Of a DNA stretch of 64,000 bases, positions 48,754-57,573 are shown piece after piece; position 1 is the stretch's first letter; each line of letters opens with the position of its first letter. The translations under genes were made by a program, and so were the position numbers. This stretch comes from Brevibacillus sedimenti (GTDB lineage: Bacteria > Bacillota > Bacilli > Brevibacillales > Brevibacillaceae), in assembly GCF_020923495.1 (NCBI RefSeq), contig NZ_CP064048.1, forward strand, positions 2,311,501-2,375,500. Direction: 5' to 3'. Under the pieces are notes generated by a model. The model saw nothing but the letters and a program-made list of their open reading frames with translations. It ran no database searches and was not told where the DNA came from.

Positions 48754-49596
48754 ATGAAACGCATCAGTAATCGATTATTCGGCTTTTTCTTTCTTGCCTT
48801 TCTTGTCGGAGTGGGAGGGCTCGTCTGGCAGTTTCATCAGGGGGGGCATTTCCATTTTGACGTGCAGTCCATCGACGAGCAGCGTACGATCACACAGCAG
48901 GTGAACAATATCGAATTGAAGACGGAGACAGCTGATGTTGTCTTCTCCGCAGCCCAGGAGTCGTCGATCAGCGTCCGGCTGGTCGGGGAGCTGTCCGCTG
49001 CTCTCAAGCCGACGCTGCAGACGGAGGTAACCCCTGACGGTATCCTGCGGATCACTGTGGGGGAGCCAAAACAGGGCGGCTTTTTCTTCTCTCCCAACAC
49101 TCGACTGGAACTCCAGGTGACCATTCCTGCTGCTGCCTATCAGGACGTGCAGCTTGCCACCGTGACGGGAGACATTCGCACCGGCAGCTTGCAGGCCAAG
49201 CGCCTGACGATCCAAACAGGCACCGGTAACGTGAAGCTGAACGGCTTTGAGGGCGACCAGCTGGCGGTCAGCACCGGCACGGGTGACATGGACCTGGTCG
49301 GCATCCGCGGCGATGTCAACATCGACAGCGATACGGGAAACGTGCAGGATCTGGTGCTGGCCGAACTGACCGGCAATGTTGACATCACAACTGATACGGG
49401 CGACGTGCAGATCAAAGTGGAGAAGAAACCGGCGGCCGTCCGGCTCGACCTGAAATCCGACACGGGTGAAGTGGACGCCGAGTGGCCCGGACTATCCTAC
49501 AGCGAGCGAACGGATCACAGGCTGGACGGATCGAACGGCTCCGACGGACCCCGCATCCTCGTCCGCTCCGCGACCGGGGATATTCGCATTCAGTAG
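48754..49596 (+). CDS. DUF4097 (LiaG-like) beta-helical protein
   Basis: 280 residues with an N-terminal signal anchor (FGFFFLAFLVGVGGLVW) and a repeated strand pattern: TVTGDIRTGSLQAKRL, TGTGNVKLNGFEG, TGTGDMDLVGIRG, SDTGNVQDLVLAE, TDTGDVQIKVEKK. This T-G-D/N-V ladder is typical of DUF4097/LiaG proteins on the outer face of the membrane. Function unknown, probably in envelope stress response. Confidence 0.82.
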   Translation: MKRISNRLFGFFFLAFLVGVGGLVWQFHQGGHFHFDVQSIDEQRTITQQVNNIELKTETADVVFSAAQESSISVRLVGELSAALKPTLQTEVTPDGILRITVGEPKQGGFFFSPNTRLELQVTIPAAAYQDVQLATVTGDIRTGSLQAKRLTIQTGTGNVKLNGFEGDQLAVSTGTGDMDLVGIRGDVNIDSDTGNVQDLVLAELTGNVDITTDTGDVQIKVEKKPAAVRLDLKSDTGEVDAEWPGLSYSERTDHRLDGSNGSDGPRILVRSATGDIRIQ

Positions 49597-49632
49597 GAAC
49601 TTTTTGGAAACACTATGAAACGATAACGATTT

Positions 49633-49662
49633 TGACACAAAAGATGCGGGATTTGTCGAATG
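49633..49662 (+). promoter_or_regulatory. possible promoter of hemE
   Basis: Perfect -35 TTGACA near 49633, followed after 18 bp by TCGAAT as a weak -10; about 60 bp before the hemE start. Confidence 0.35.
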
Positions 49663-49714
49663 GTGGATGGTATCATGAAAGAGGATCATTCTTTGAACGA
49701 AGAGAGGTTTGTTC

Positions 49715-50752
49715 ATGAGTGCAAAACCGTTTAACGATACGTTTTTGAAAGCCTGTCGCCACGAGCCGACGGAGCACGTACCGGTCTGGTACATGCGGCA
49801 GGCGGGGCGCTATCAGCCGGAGTACCGGGCGATTCGCGCCAAGTACAGCTTTTTTGAGATGAATTACATACCGGAAGTGTGTGCGGAAGTCACGCGGCTG
49901 CCCGTTGAGCAGTTGGGTGTCGATGCCGCCATTTTGTTTGCTGACATCATGACCCCGCTGAAGCCGATCGGAGTGGACGTCAACATCGAGTCGGGCGTCG
50001 GACCAGTCATTGCCAATCCGGTCAAAACGCTTTCCGATGTGCAGCGCCTGGGCGAACTGGACCCGGAATCGCACGTGCCGTACATAATGGAAGCGATTAA
50101 AATCCTGCGCCAGCAGCTCTCCGTACCGCTGATCGGTTTCGCCGGCGCGCCTTTCACCCTGGCCAGCTACATCATCGAGGGCGGCCCGTCGAAGCACTAC
50201 CACAAGACGAAAGCGTTCATGTACACGCAGCCGGAGGCATGGCAGGCGCTGATGGACAAGCTGGGAGAGATGACCATTCGCTACCTGAAAGCGCAGATTG
50301 GCGCCGGTGCGCAGGCTGTGCAGGTGTTCGACTCCTGGGTGGGCGCACTCAACGACGAGGACTACCGCACCTATATTGCGCCGGTGATGCACCGCATCTT
50401 CAGCGCGCTGAAAGAAACAGGCGTGCCGACGATCTACTTCGGCGTTGGCGCCGGCCACCTGCTGAAGGAGTGGGACCGCCTGCCGGTGGACGTGGTCGGT
50501 CTCGACTGGCGCACCTCCATCCGTACCGCGCGGGAACTGGGGGTCACCAAGGTGCTGCAGGGCAATCTCGACCCGACGCTCCTGCTGGCGCCGTGGGACA
50601 TGCTGGAGGCCAAAGCGAAGGCGATTTTGGACGAGGGGACCAAACAGCCTGGCTACATCTTCAATCTGGGGCACGGCGTCTTCCCGGATGCGAAGGTGGA
50701 AACGCTGCAGAAACTGACCCGCTTCATCCACAGTTACCGCCGAGATTCGTGA
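49715..50752 (+). CDS. hemE: uroporphyrinogen decarboxylase
   Basis: Removes four carboxyl groups from uroporphyrinogen III to give coproporphyrinogen III. N-terminal [28 protein letters not shown] with the catalytic Asp, [17 protein letters not shown], and C-terminal NLGHGVFP. 345 residues. ATG at 49715 with AGAGAGG upstream; the in-frame ATG at 49709 is too close to it. First of hemE-hemH-hemY. Confidence 0.96.
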   Translation: MSAKPFNDTFLKACRHEPTEHVPVWYMRQAGRYQPEYRAIRAKYSFFEMNYIPEVCAEVTRLPVEQLGVDAAILFADIMTPLKPIGVDVNIESGVGPVIANPVKTLSDVQRLGELDPESHVPYIMEAIKILRQQLSVPLIGFAGAPFTLASYIIEGGPSKHYHKTKAFMYTQPEAWQALMDKLGEMTIRYLKAQIGAGAQAVQVFDSWVGALNDEDYRTYIAPVMHRIFSALKETGVPTIYFGVGAGHLLKEWDRLPVDVVGLDWRTSIRTARELGVTKVLQGNLDPTLLLAPWDMLEAKAKAILDEGTKQPGYIFNLGHGVFPDAKVETLQKLTRFIHSYRRDS

Positions 50753-50768
50753 CGGGAGGTGTGAACAG

Positions 50769-51710
50769 ATGGCGAAGCGTAAATGGGGCCTCTTGCTGAT
50801 GGCGTACGGAACGCCGCGCAGCCAGGACGAAATCGAACCGTACTACACCCATATTCGTCGCGGTCGCAAACCGCCGGAAGACCTGCTGAACGACCTGAAG
50901 GCGCGTTACGAAGCGGTCGGCGGGATCAACCGTTTTGCTGAGATTACGGACGAGCAGGTGCGAGCGCTGGAAGCGGAGTTGAACCGCCGTCACCCCGATG
51001 CGGAATTTGTCGGTTACCTCGGCTTGAAGCACATCGCGCCGTTTATCGAGGACGCGGTGGATGCGATGCACCGCGACGGCATCACCGAGGCGATCAGCCT
51101 GGTGCTTGCTCCCCATTACTCCACCTACAGTGTCAAGGAGTACAACGCTCGGGCAAAAGCCCATGCGGAGAAGATTGGCGGTCCGGTGATCAACAGCATC
51201 GACAGTTGGTATGAGGAGCCGGGCTTTATCGCTTACTGGGCGAATGCGCTTCGCGACACGTTTGCTGCCATGTCGGCAGCGGAGCGGGAGAAAGCGGTGG
51301 TCATCTTCTCGGCTCACAGCCTGCCGGAGAAGATTCTGCAGCTGGGCGATCCGTACCCGCAACAGCTGGAGGATACGGCCAAACGGATTGCCGAGGCCGC
51401 CGGAGTCACCCACTACGCGGTGGGATGGCAAAGCGCCGGCAGAACGCCGGAACCGTGGCTGGGGCCGGACGTGCAGGACTTGACCAGAGAGCTGCACGCG
51501 GCGCATGGCTACACGTCGTTTGTCTACTGTCCGGTTGGGTTCGTCGCCGAACATTTGGAAGTCCTCTACGACAACGACATCGAGTGCAAAGCGGTGACGG
51601 AAGAACTGGGCGCAAACTACTACCGCCCGCCGATGCCCAACGCCAGACCGGAGTTTATCGCCTGTTTGGCGGATGTTGTCGGAAAGAAGTTGGCGGACTT
51701 GGGGAAATAG
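50769..51710 (+). CDS. hemH: coproporphyrin III ferrochelatase
   Basis: Inserts iron into coproporphyrin III (Gram-positive CpfC type). Iron ligands match B. subtilis HemH exactly in number: His183 (FSAHSLP) and Glu264 ([11 protein letters not shown]). 313 residues, no [2Fe-2S] tail. GGGAGGTG before the ATG; 16 bp after hemE and 3 bp before hemY. Confidence 0.95.
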   Translation: MAKRKWGLLLMAYGTPRSQDEIEPYYTHIRRGRKPPEDLLNDLKARYEAVGGINRFAEITDEQVRALEAELNRRHPDAEFVGYLGLKHIAPFIEDAVDAMHRDGITEAISLVLAPHYSTYSVKEYNARAKAHAEKIGGPVINSIDSWYEEPGFIAYWANALRDTFAAMSAAEREKAVVIFSAHSLPEKILQLGDPYPQQLEDTAKRIAEAAGVTHYAVGWQSAGRTPEPWLGPDVQDLTRELHAAHGYTSFVYCPVGFVAEHLEVLYDNDIECKAVTEELGANYYRPPMPNARPEFIACLADVVGKKLADLGK

Positions 51711-51713
51711 CGT

Positions 51714-53132
51714 ATGAGCGACAAACACCTGCATGTGACGATCGTGGGCGGCGGCATCACGGGACTGAGCGCCGCCTACTACCTGCAAAAATGGAGCCGT
51801 GAAGAGGGCGTACCGGTCAGCTTTACCCTGCTGGAGGAAAGCAGCCGGTTGGGCGGCAAAATCCAGACGTGGCGGCATCAGGGATTTACCATCGAGTTGG
51901 GGGCGGACTCCTTTTTGGAGCGTAAAACAAGCGCCTCCCAACTGATCAAAGACGTCGGGTTGGGCGATCAGCTTGTGCACAACCACGCCGGACAGGCGTA
52001 CATCGTCCATAAGGATCGCCTCGTATCCATACCGGAAGGGGCGGTAATGGGCATTCCCACCAAACTGCTGCCGTTTGTCTGGACGCCGCTGGTGTCGCCG
52101 CTGGGCAAACTGCGGGCTGCCGCCGACCTGGTGCTGCCGGGCGGAAAACCGGGCGAGGACCAATCAGTCGGTCACTTTTTCCGCCGCCGTCTCGGCGACG
52201 AAGTGATCGAAAACGTCATCGAGCCGCTCATCTCCGGTGTGTATGGCGGCGACATCGACAAGCTGAGCCTGCTCTCCACGTTTCCGCAGTATGCGCAAAT
52301 GGAACAAAAGTACCGCAGCCTGATCCTGGCGATGAAAAACGCACGGCCGCAGGCAAAGCCGGAACAGCCGAAAAAGCCGACGGGCATGTTCATGACGCTG
52401 AAAGGCGGACTGCAGTCGCTGGCGGAGCGGATCGAGCAGCTGTTGCCGGCAGAGGCGGTGCAGAAGAATACCGGAGTGCGGCAGATCGAAAAGCGGCCGG
52501 AGGGATATATGCTGCAGTTGAGCGACGGTCGGACGCTGCGGACGGATGCAGTGCTGTTGGCCGTCCCTCATCCGGTGGCGCAGGAACTGCTGCGTCCGTA
52601 CGTCGATATCCCGCCGCTCGGCGGTGCAAAGCCGACGATCATGGCCACGGTGGCGATGGCCTACCCGGCGGAGGCGGTGCCTCTGGACGTGGAGGGAACG
52701 GGCTTCGTCGTGCCGCGCAAGGCCAATTACACCATCACCGCCTGCACCTGGACGCATCGCAAGTGGCCCCATACGACACCCGAGGGAAAAGCGCTCGTCC
52801 GCTGCTATGTCGGCAAGCCGGGCCACGAGGAAATCGTCGACCGCTCCGACGAGGAGATCGTCGACGTGGTCATTCGCGATTTAAAACGGGTCATGAAGAT
52901 CGGCGATACGCCTGATTTTTACCGGGTCACCCGCTGGAACAGGGGCCTTCCCTACATGGTCGGCCATCAGCAGTGGCTGCGCGACGTGACTGCCAAAGTA
53001 GGTGCAGCGCTTCCTGCAGTGCGGCTGGCAGGCGCCTCATACGGCGGAGTCGGGGTGCCCGACTGCATTGACCAGGGAAAACGGGCAATGCGCGAACTGC
53101 TTGACCACTTGACACAAAAACCGGGGAATTGA
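51714..53132 (+). CDS. hemY: coproporphyrinogen III oxidase (HemY/CgoX)
   Basis: FAD-dependent oxidase that makes coproporphyrin III in monoderm bacteria. FAD site VGGGITGLSAAY with GxGxxG at 12-17, RLGGKIQTWRHQGFTIELGA, and C-terminal LAGASYGGVGVPDCIDQG. 472 residues. Starts 3 bp after hemH. The final enzyme of this route, the coproheme decarboxylase HemQ, is not in the window. Confidence 0.95.
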   Translation: MSDKHLHVTIVGGGITGLSAAYYLQKWSREEGVPVSFTLLEESSRLGGKIQTWRHQGFTIELGADSFLERKTSASQLIKDVGLGDQLVHNHAGQAYIVHKDRLVSIPEGAVMGIPTKLLPFVWTPLVSPLGKLRAAADLVLPGGKPGEDQSVGHFFRRRLGDEVIENVIEPLISGVYGGDIDKLSLLSTFPQYAQMEQKYRSLILAMKNARPQAKPEQPKKPTGMFMTLKGGLQSLAERIEQLLPAEAVQKNTGVRQIEKRPEGYMLQLSDGRTLRTDAVLLAVPHPVAQELLRPYVDIPPLGGAKPTIMATVAMAYPAEAVPLDVEGTGFVVPRKANYTITACTWTHRKWPHTTPEGKALVRCYVGKPGHEEIVDRSDEEIVDVVIRDLKRVMKIGDTPDFYRVTRWNRGLPYMVGHQQWLRDVTAKVGAALPAVRLAGASYGGVGVPDCIDQGKRAMRELLDHLTQKPGN

Positions 53133-53147
53133 TGCCCCGGTTTTTTT
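53116..53147 (+). terminator. terminator of hemEHY, overlapping the hemY stop
   Basis: AAAACCGGGG and CCCCGGTTTT form a 10-bp stem with an 8-nt loop and seven T; the TGA of hemY lies in the loop. Confidence 0.92.
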
Positions 53148-53329
53148 GCGTATCCGTGCGGCATGTCCATGTCAAAAAAGCTGTTGTGGCTGCCCTCATT
53201 TGCTGATGGCAGCATTGGACATCACCGGCAGACCGCTGGTTGGCGCACGTCTCCGTCTTTTCGCTGCAGCACGGCTATCATTTCTTTTGTGCTCCTTTCA
53301 TTTTGCAGTGCTAAACGGCTCGTCCTGTC

Positions 53330-53337
53330 CATATAGT
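53330..53337 (+). promoter_or_regulatory. possible sigma-E -10 of spoVID
   Basis: CATATAGT fits the sigma-E -10 CATAnAnT; the -35 is not clear. spoVID is mother-cell expressed in Bacillus. 37 bp before the start. Confidence 0.3.
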
Positions 53338-53374
53338 ATAGGGAAATGTCCTGCACTTGAAAGGAGGAGCACGA

Positions 53375-55186
53375 ATGGCGATTCAGGATGGGCTGCTGTC
53401 GTTCGCCATCAAGGAAACCATATTCCTCCCCGCGGAACGCGCCGGGATTGGCGAATTGAAAGAGCTGGAATTGGTCCCCGATATTGAGGTGCTGGAAAAC
53501 CAGTCCTTCATCTCCATAACAGGCTGCCTGCAGTTGTACGGAACATACGAGCCGGCCAGGGGCGCCTCGGAGCCTACCGAAGGCGGAGCGGAAACCCTGG
53601 TGGAAGCGGTGACATTCGCTCCGTTTCCGCAGGCGGGAAACAACGGCGGGCTGTTCGGTTTTGAGGAGGAAGTGAATCATCGGATCCCCGTCAACATCAC
53701 GATCCCAGTCAGCCGGGTTGCCGAAATGGGGGACATTTACGCGGTCGTAGACGGTTTTGATTGCCAGGTGGAAACGCCGCATCAACTGCTGATCGAAGCA
53801 GAACTGAAAATTGCCGGCATTCAGCTGACCGAGCAGGGGCAACAATCCGCCCTGCAGCCTGACTCGGCAACGGCCCCCGCCGATGAAGCCGCCCACATGG
53901 CAGAGCCTTACTGGGTATCCGACCAGAAGGCGATGCAGTCGGAGGTGGAAACGGCGGAAGCGGACATGTCCGTGCGTGCAGACGTGCAGCCGCAGACGGA
54001 CTCGGACATGCATTCGGACGTGGATGTGGAGAGCCGCGCAGCAGAACAGTGGCAGGCCGAAGCAATCAGCCCGGACCAGCGGGACCGCGTGGCACGTCCA
54101 GCTTCGTTGGAAGAACTCGAACAGAGGCTGTCTGAGCTGGAGAGGATGGAGCGGGAGCCTCATGCGGAGGCAGAGGAGCTTGCTGAATACGCGGCGATGT
54201 TTGACCGGCCTGCCTCACCTTTGCCATCTCCCCAGACGGATTATGGCGATGTGACCGCCTCAGCGGAATACGGTGAGGTGACAGGTGCGTGGGATCAGCC
54301 GGCTTTGGAAGCAGACGAATATCCAGAGATGTCGTTTCATCAGGCTCCACCCTGGGAGGTGAACCGCGCGTCTGCTCGGGAGGAGCAAAGCAGGTGGGAG
54401 AGTGCTCCAGATGCCACTGCTCCCAGATTCGCATCATCGTACGAGGCCGAATTGAAAAATACACGCGGTGTTGAGGCCCAGGCAGAAGGTAAAGAAACGG
54501 GAAGCGCCAGGCCTGCAGCGGGTGAATCGCGAATTGTCGAGGCCAACAAGAAGGCAAAAGAGGCGGGAGCGGTTGAGGCCCGCGTGAAGGCGGAAGCAGC
54601 GGAAGCGGCCGAAGCGGAAGCAAGCGTGAAGGCCGAAGCAAGCGTGGAGGCGGAAGCAGCGGAAGCGGCTGAAGCAAGCGTAAAAGCGGAAGAAACGGGA
54701 GTGGCCGAGGCCAAGGCGGAGGCGAAAGAGGCGGATACCGTCGAAGCGCAGGAGGAGCCGGACGTTTTGGAAGTGCAGACTGCTCCCAAGACGGAAGAGG
54801 AGCGGGAGGTGCGTGTGGCCATCTCCGGCAAGCCGACCGAGGGAGAAGGGGAGAAACTGAACCTCACGTCCATCTTTTCCCAGGCAAGTCGCATCCAACA
54901 GGAAGCGCAGGCAGCCGAAAGCGCCGAGTCGTCCTCCAGTTCTTCCCGCAGGGCGGACGCGTACGAGCCGGACAGTAGGACGCTGGAAGCGATGCACAAC
55001 CTCACCTCGTTCATCCGCGGCAAAGAAGAGCGGTACAGCAAGTTGAAACTGTGCATCATTCAGCGCAACGACACGCTGGAATCCATTTCCCAGCGGTACT
55101 CCCTGCCCATCTCCAAGATCCTGGAGGTAAACAAGTTGAGCGCGGACCAGGTAGTGGAGGGGCAAATTTTGTACATTCCAGAGTGA
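53375..55186 (+). CDS. spoVID: spore coat morphogenetic protein SpoVID
   Basis: Controls coat encasement of the forespore. Conserved N-terminal beta domain (about 1-155, SFAIKETIFLPAER and FGFEEEVNHRIPVNITIP), a long acidic low-complexity middle with an Ala/Glu/Lys repeat (about 390-460, AEAAEAAEAEASVKAE), and a C-terminal LysM domain (IIQRNDTLESISQRYSLP to VEGQILYIPE). 603 residues. AAAGGAGGAG precedes ATG 53375. Same place as in Bacillus, before ysxE. Confidence 0.92.
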   Translation: MAIQDGLLSFAIKETIFLPAERAGIGELKELELVPDIEVLENQSFISITGCLQLYGTYEPARGASEPTEGGAETLVEAVTFAPFPQAGNNGGLFGFEEEVNHRIPVNITIPVSRVAEMGDIYAVVDGFDCQVETPHQLLIEAELKIAGIQLTEQGQQSALQPDSATAPADEAAHMAEPYWVSDQKAMQSEVETAEADMSVRADVQPQTDSDMHSDVDVESRAAEQWQAEAISPDQRDRVARPASLEELEQRLSELERMEREPHAEAEELAEYAAMFDRPASPLPSPQTDYGDVTASAEYGEVTGAWDQPALEADEYPEMSFHQAPPWEVNRASAREEQSRWESAPDATAPRFASSYEAELKNTRGVEAQAEGKETGSARPAAGESRIVEANKKAKEAGAVEARVKAEAAEAAEAEASVKAEASVEAEAAEAAEASVKAEETGVAEAKAEAKEADTVEAQEEPDVLEVQTAPKTEEEREVRVAISGKPTEGEGEKLNLTSIFSQASRIQQEAQAAESAESSSSSSRRADAYEPDSRTLEAMHNLTSFIRGKEERYSKLKLCIIQRNDTLESISQRYSLPISKILEVNKLSADQVVEGQILYIPE

Positions 55187-55199
55187 GGAGCGGGGAACC

Positions 55200-56180
55200 G
55201 TGGAGAAAATCGACCTTTCCGAGATTTGTCGGCGCTATCGGGCGAGGGTAATCCACATGACGCCGCTGGAAGACTGCTATCTGCTGGAGACAAACCGGGG
55301 CACCAAGGAACTGCGTATCTGGCCGCGTGTGGACGTGATGCGCTGGTCGTTTGCCTGGCGGGAGAGGATGGCCCGGCAGGGGTTTCGCGAACTGGAACGG
55401 TTCATTCGCACGCGGGATGCCAAACCGTATCTGGTGAAGGCCAGCCGCGGCATTACCCTGACAGACCATCTGCGCCACATCGAACCGGTTCCGACGGATC
55501 ACGAGACCATCCGCCAATGCGGCAGGATCATCGGCATGATGCACGCAGCCCAGCGGGAGAGCAGCCTGTTTCCCGCCGTAGACTTTTGGCGCCAGGAACA
55601 GCTTCAGGCGGTGGCCGAGTCAAGGCGGGCACGGGAATTGTGGGAAGCGGTACGGGCCAGGTACAGGCGGGCGGAGGGGGAACGGCGGCGAGTCGCCGAA
55701 TTGTTTCCCTTCGTGCTCCAGCGTATGCAGCGCAGCGCCGACCTATTGGCCAGTTCGCGGATTGATCCGGCTGCACTGTCCGTCTCGCACGGCGAACTGC
55801 ACCGGGACAATTTGGGCATGATCGATGGCAGGCTTTACCTGCGCGGCTTTTTCCAGCCGACGCTGTCCGTTCAGCAGCGGGATGTGGCCGTCTTTTTGCG
55901 GGATCTGTACCTGACGCATCATGACCAAGCTCAGGTGGATGCCTTTCTCGACGGCTACGAGGAGGCAAAACCGCTCAGTTACGGCGACTATACGCTAATG
56001 CTGGCGTTTCTGGCGGCACCAATGGAATTATGGAAACAAATGGAAAAATACATGGAGGATGATGGTCAGCCGGACGGGGGCTCGGCAGCGGAGTTTGAGC
56101 AGGCCCTCGTTCGTCAGCAAGCCGTCGACGGTTTGCTGCGGCGTGTGGCTGAGCGGGCTGAGGGTGCAAGGAGTGAGTAG
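55200..56180 (+). CDS. CotS/YutH-like spore coat kinase homologue, degenerate
   Basis: 326-residue protein with the aminoglycoside-phosphotransferase-like fold of CotS proteins. The catalytic loop reads SVSHGELHRDN, so Asp of HGD is replaced by Glu, and the metal-binding DFD/DFG region is RGF. It is probably inactive as a kinase. GTG at 55200 with GAGGAG upstream, 13 bp after spoVID. Followed by a second CotS-like gene; together with spoVID they form a coat gene operon. Confidence 0.78.
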   Translation: MEKIDLSEICRRYRARVIHMTPLEDCYLLETNRGTKELRIWPRVDVMRWSFAWRERMARQGFRELERFIRTRDAKPYLVKASRGITLTDHLRHIEPVPTDHETIRQCGRIIGMMHAAQRESSLFPAVDFWRQEQLQAVAESRRARELWEAVRARYRRAEGERRRVAELFPFVLQRMQRSADLLASSRIDPAALSVSHGELHRDNLGMIDGRLYLRGFFQPTLSVQQRDVAVFLRDLYLTHHDQAQVDAFLDGYEEAKPLSYGDYTLMLAFLAAPMELWKQMEKYMEDDGQPDGGSAAEFEQALVRQQAVDGLLRRVAERAEGARSE

Positions 56181-56184
56181 GCGT

Positions 56185-57180
56185 ATGAGCCGCTTTGACG
56201 ATATTTATCCGCTGTTTCGTGAATACGACATGTACGCCCAGACCGTCGATGAACTAAAACCCCCCAACGTGTACAAGGTGTTGACCCCTTACGGATCGTT
56301 TGTCTGCAAGCGGACGCGGGTCTCTGCGCAAAAGCTGCTGCTTGTCAGCGGCGTTTTGCGCCATCTGCAGCAGCGGGGATGGGACGGAGCCGTGCCGTAC
56401 TGTTACACGAAATACGACGAACCTTACGTCCAGCAGGGAGAGACCACGTATTACCTGACCGTCTGGATGCCCGGTGGCGAACTGTGGGACAATCAGCCAT
56501 TGGCCTGGGCGACGCCGACCGTGGAACGATTGGCCGAGCTGCACCATTTGACGCAAAATTTCCGGTTTGACGATCCTCGCCAGGTAGAGCCGCTGATCGA
56601 CTCCCTTTTGAAACGCTGGCAGCATCTGTTGGCACATGCGGAGAAGGCGGCCGACCTGGCCCGTGAGCGCCTGTATCCATCGCCGTTTGACGTGGTCTTC
56701 CTCGCCAATCAGGCGTACGTGTCCGAACTGGCCCAAACAGCGATTGCCCGGCTCCGGGATTGGCGGGAACGGCACCAGACCCACGCCCACTTCCGCTTGT
56801 CCCTGATCCACGGCTTCCCCCATCCGGCCCACATCATGCCCGACCGCTCGGGGAAGGGAAAGCTGCTGAACTTTGACCGCGCCCTCTTTGACACGCCCAC
56901 CCGTGACCTGACCCTGTTCTACCGCGCCTATTTTCACCAGGCGGGCGACGCGGCGGGGGCGAGTCAACTGTTTCATCACTACACCAGCATCTTTCCGCTT
57001 CGGCCGGATGAGATCGACCTGCTTTCAATCTTTCTCACCTACCCGGAAAGGGTGATGCGGGATATCGAAATCTACTACGGCGGCATGCGGGATTGGAACG
57101 AACTGTACGCCGTCAAGCGGCTGGAGAAGGATATAGACCGGTTGATGCGGCTCAACCGCTGGGTTCAGCAGGCCTTTTGA
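56185..57180 (+). CDS. ysxE: YsxE-like CotS-family spore coat protein
   Basis: 331 residues. In B. subtilis ysxE follows spoVID and encodes a CotS-like coat protein. KVLTPYGSFVCKRT carries the ATP-lysine-like strand. The catalytic loop is IHGFPHPAHIM (Phe in place of Asp) and LNFDRA replaces the metal loop, so activity is doubtful. ATG at 56185 with AAGGAG upstream, 4 bp after the previous stop. Confidence 0.8.
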   Translation: MSRFDDIYPLFREYDMYAQTVDELKPPNVYKVLTPYGSFVCKRTRVSAQKLLLVSGVLRHLQQRGWDGAVPYCYTKYDEPYVQQGETTYYLTVWMPGGELWDNQPLAWATPTVERLAELHHLTQNFRFDDPRQVEPLIDSLLKRWQHLLAHAEKAADLARERLYPSPFDVVFLANQAYVSELAQTAIARLRDWRERHQTHAHFRLSLIHGFPHPAHIMPDRSGKGKLLNFDRALFDTPTRDLTLFYRAYFHQAGDAAGASQLFHHYTSIFPLRPDEIDLLSIFLTYPERVMRDIEIYYGGMRDWNELYAVKRLEKDIDRLMRLNRWVQQAF

Positions 57181-57184
57181 CAAG

Positions 57185-57217
57185 CAGCGTCTCACAGAGT
57201 GGGGCGTTGTTTTTTTG
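57185..57217 (+). terminator. terminator after ysxE
   Basis: CAGCGTCTCA and TGGGGCGTTG pair over 10 bp with three G-T wobbles, then eight T. Confidence 0.7.
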
Positions 57218-57236
57218 CTGTCCTCATTGAAGTCCC

Positions 57237-57419
57237 CTACAGCCAGCCGAGGTAAATGGCCACGTACAAGAGCCCCAGGATGCCGAGCAGGACGACGTCA
57301 AACGATGTGGGAACGATCACCGTGCGGATGAACTGAAAGATGATCAGCGGCAGCAGAACCTGTTTGCAGCCGTACTTGATCCTCAGATAGGTGGGGTGGA
57401 ATTTCCAGCGGCAGTTCAT
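57237..57419 (-). CDS. small membrane protein of unknown function
   Basis: 60 residues: a basic start (MNCRWKFHPTYLRIKYGCKQ) and two membrane segments (VLLPLIIFQFIRTVIV; VVLLGILGLLYVAIYLGWL). GAGGTGATT precedes ATG 57419 at good distance. Convergent with ysxE. Its good start signal and hairpin-membrane layout speak for a real gene. Function not recognised. Confidence 0.6.
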   Translation of the reverse strand: MNCRWKFHPTYLRIKYGCKQVLLPLIIFQFIRTVIVPTSFDVVLLGILGLLYVAIYLGWL

Positions 57420-57573
57420 CGGAATCACCTCGTTCCAGCATATGCGCAAGGAATACAGCCAGTGCCTTGCACCAGCCGCGCTTATCGGGGCAAAAACAGG
57501 TTTGGACGCAGGAGTGAGCGGGTAGGTAAAATGAAAATAGTCTGATAGGATAGCAAAAATAAGGAGATCCACG

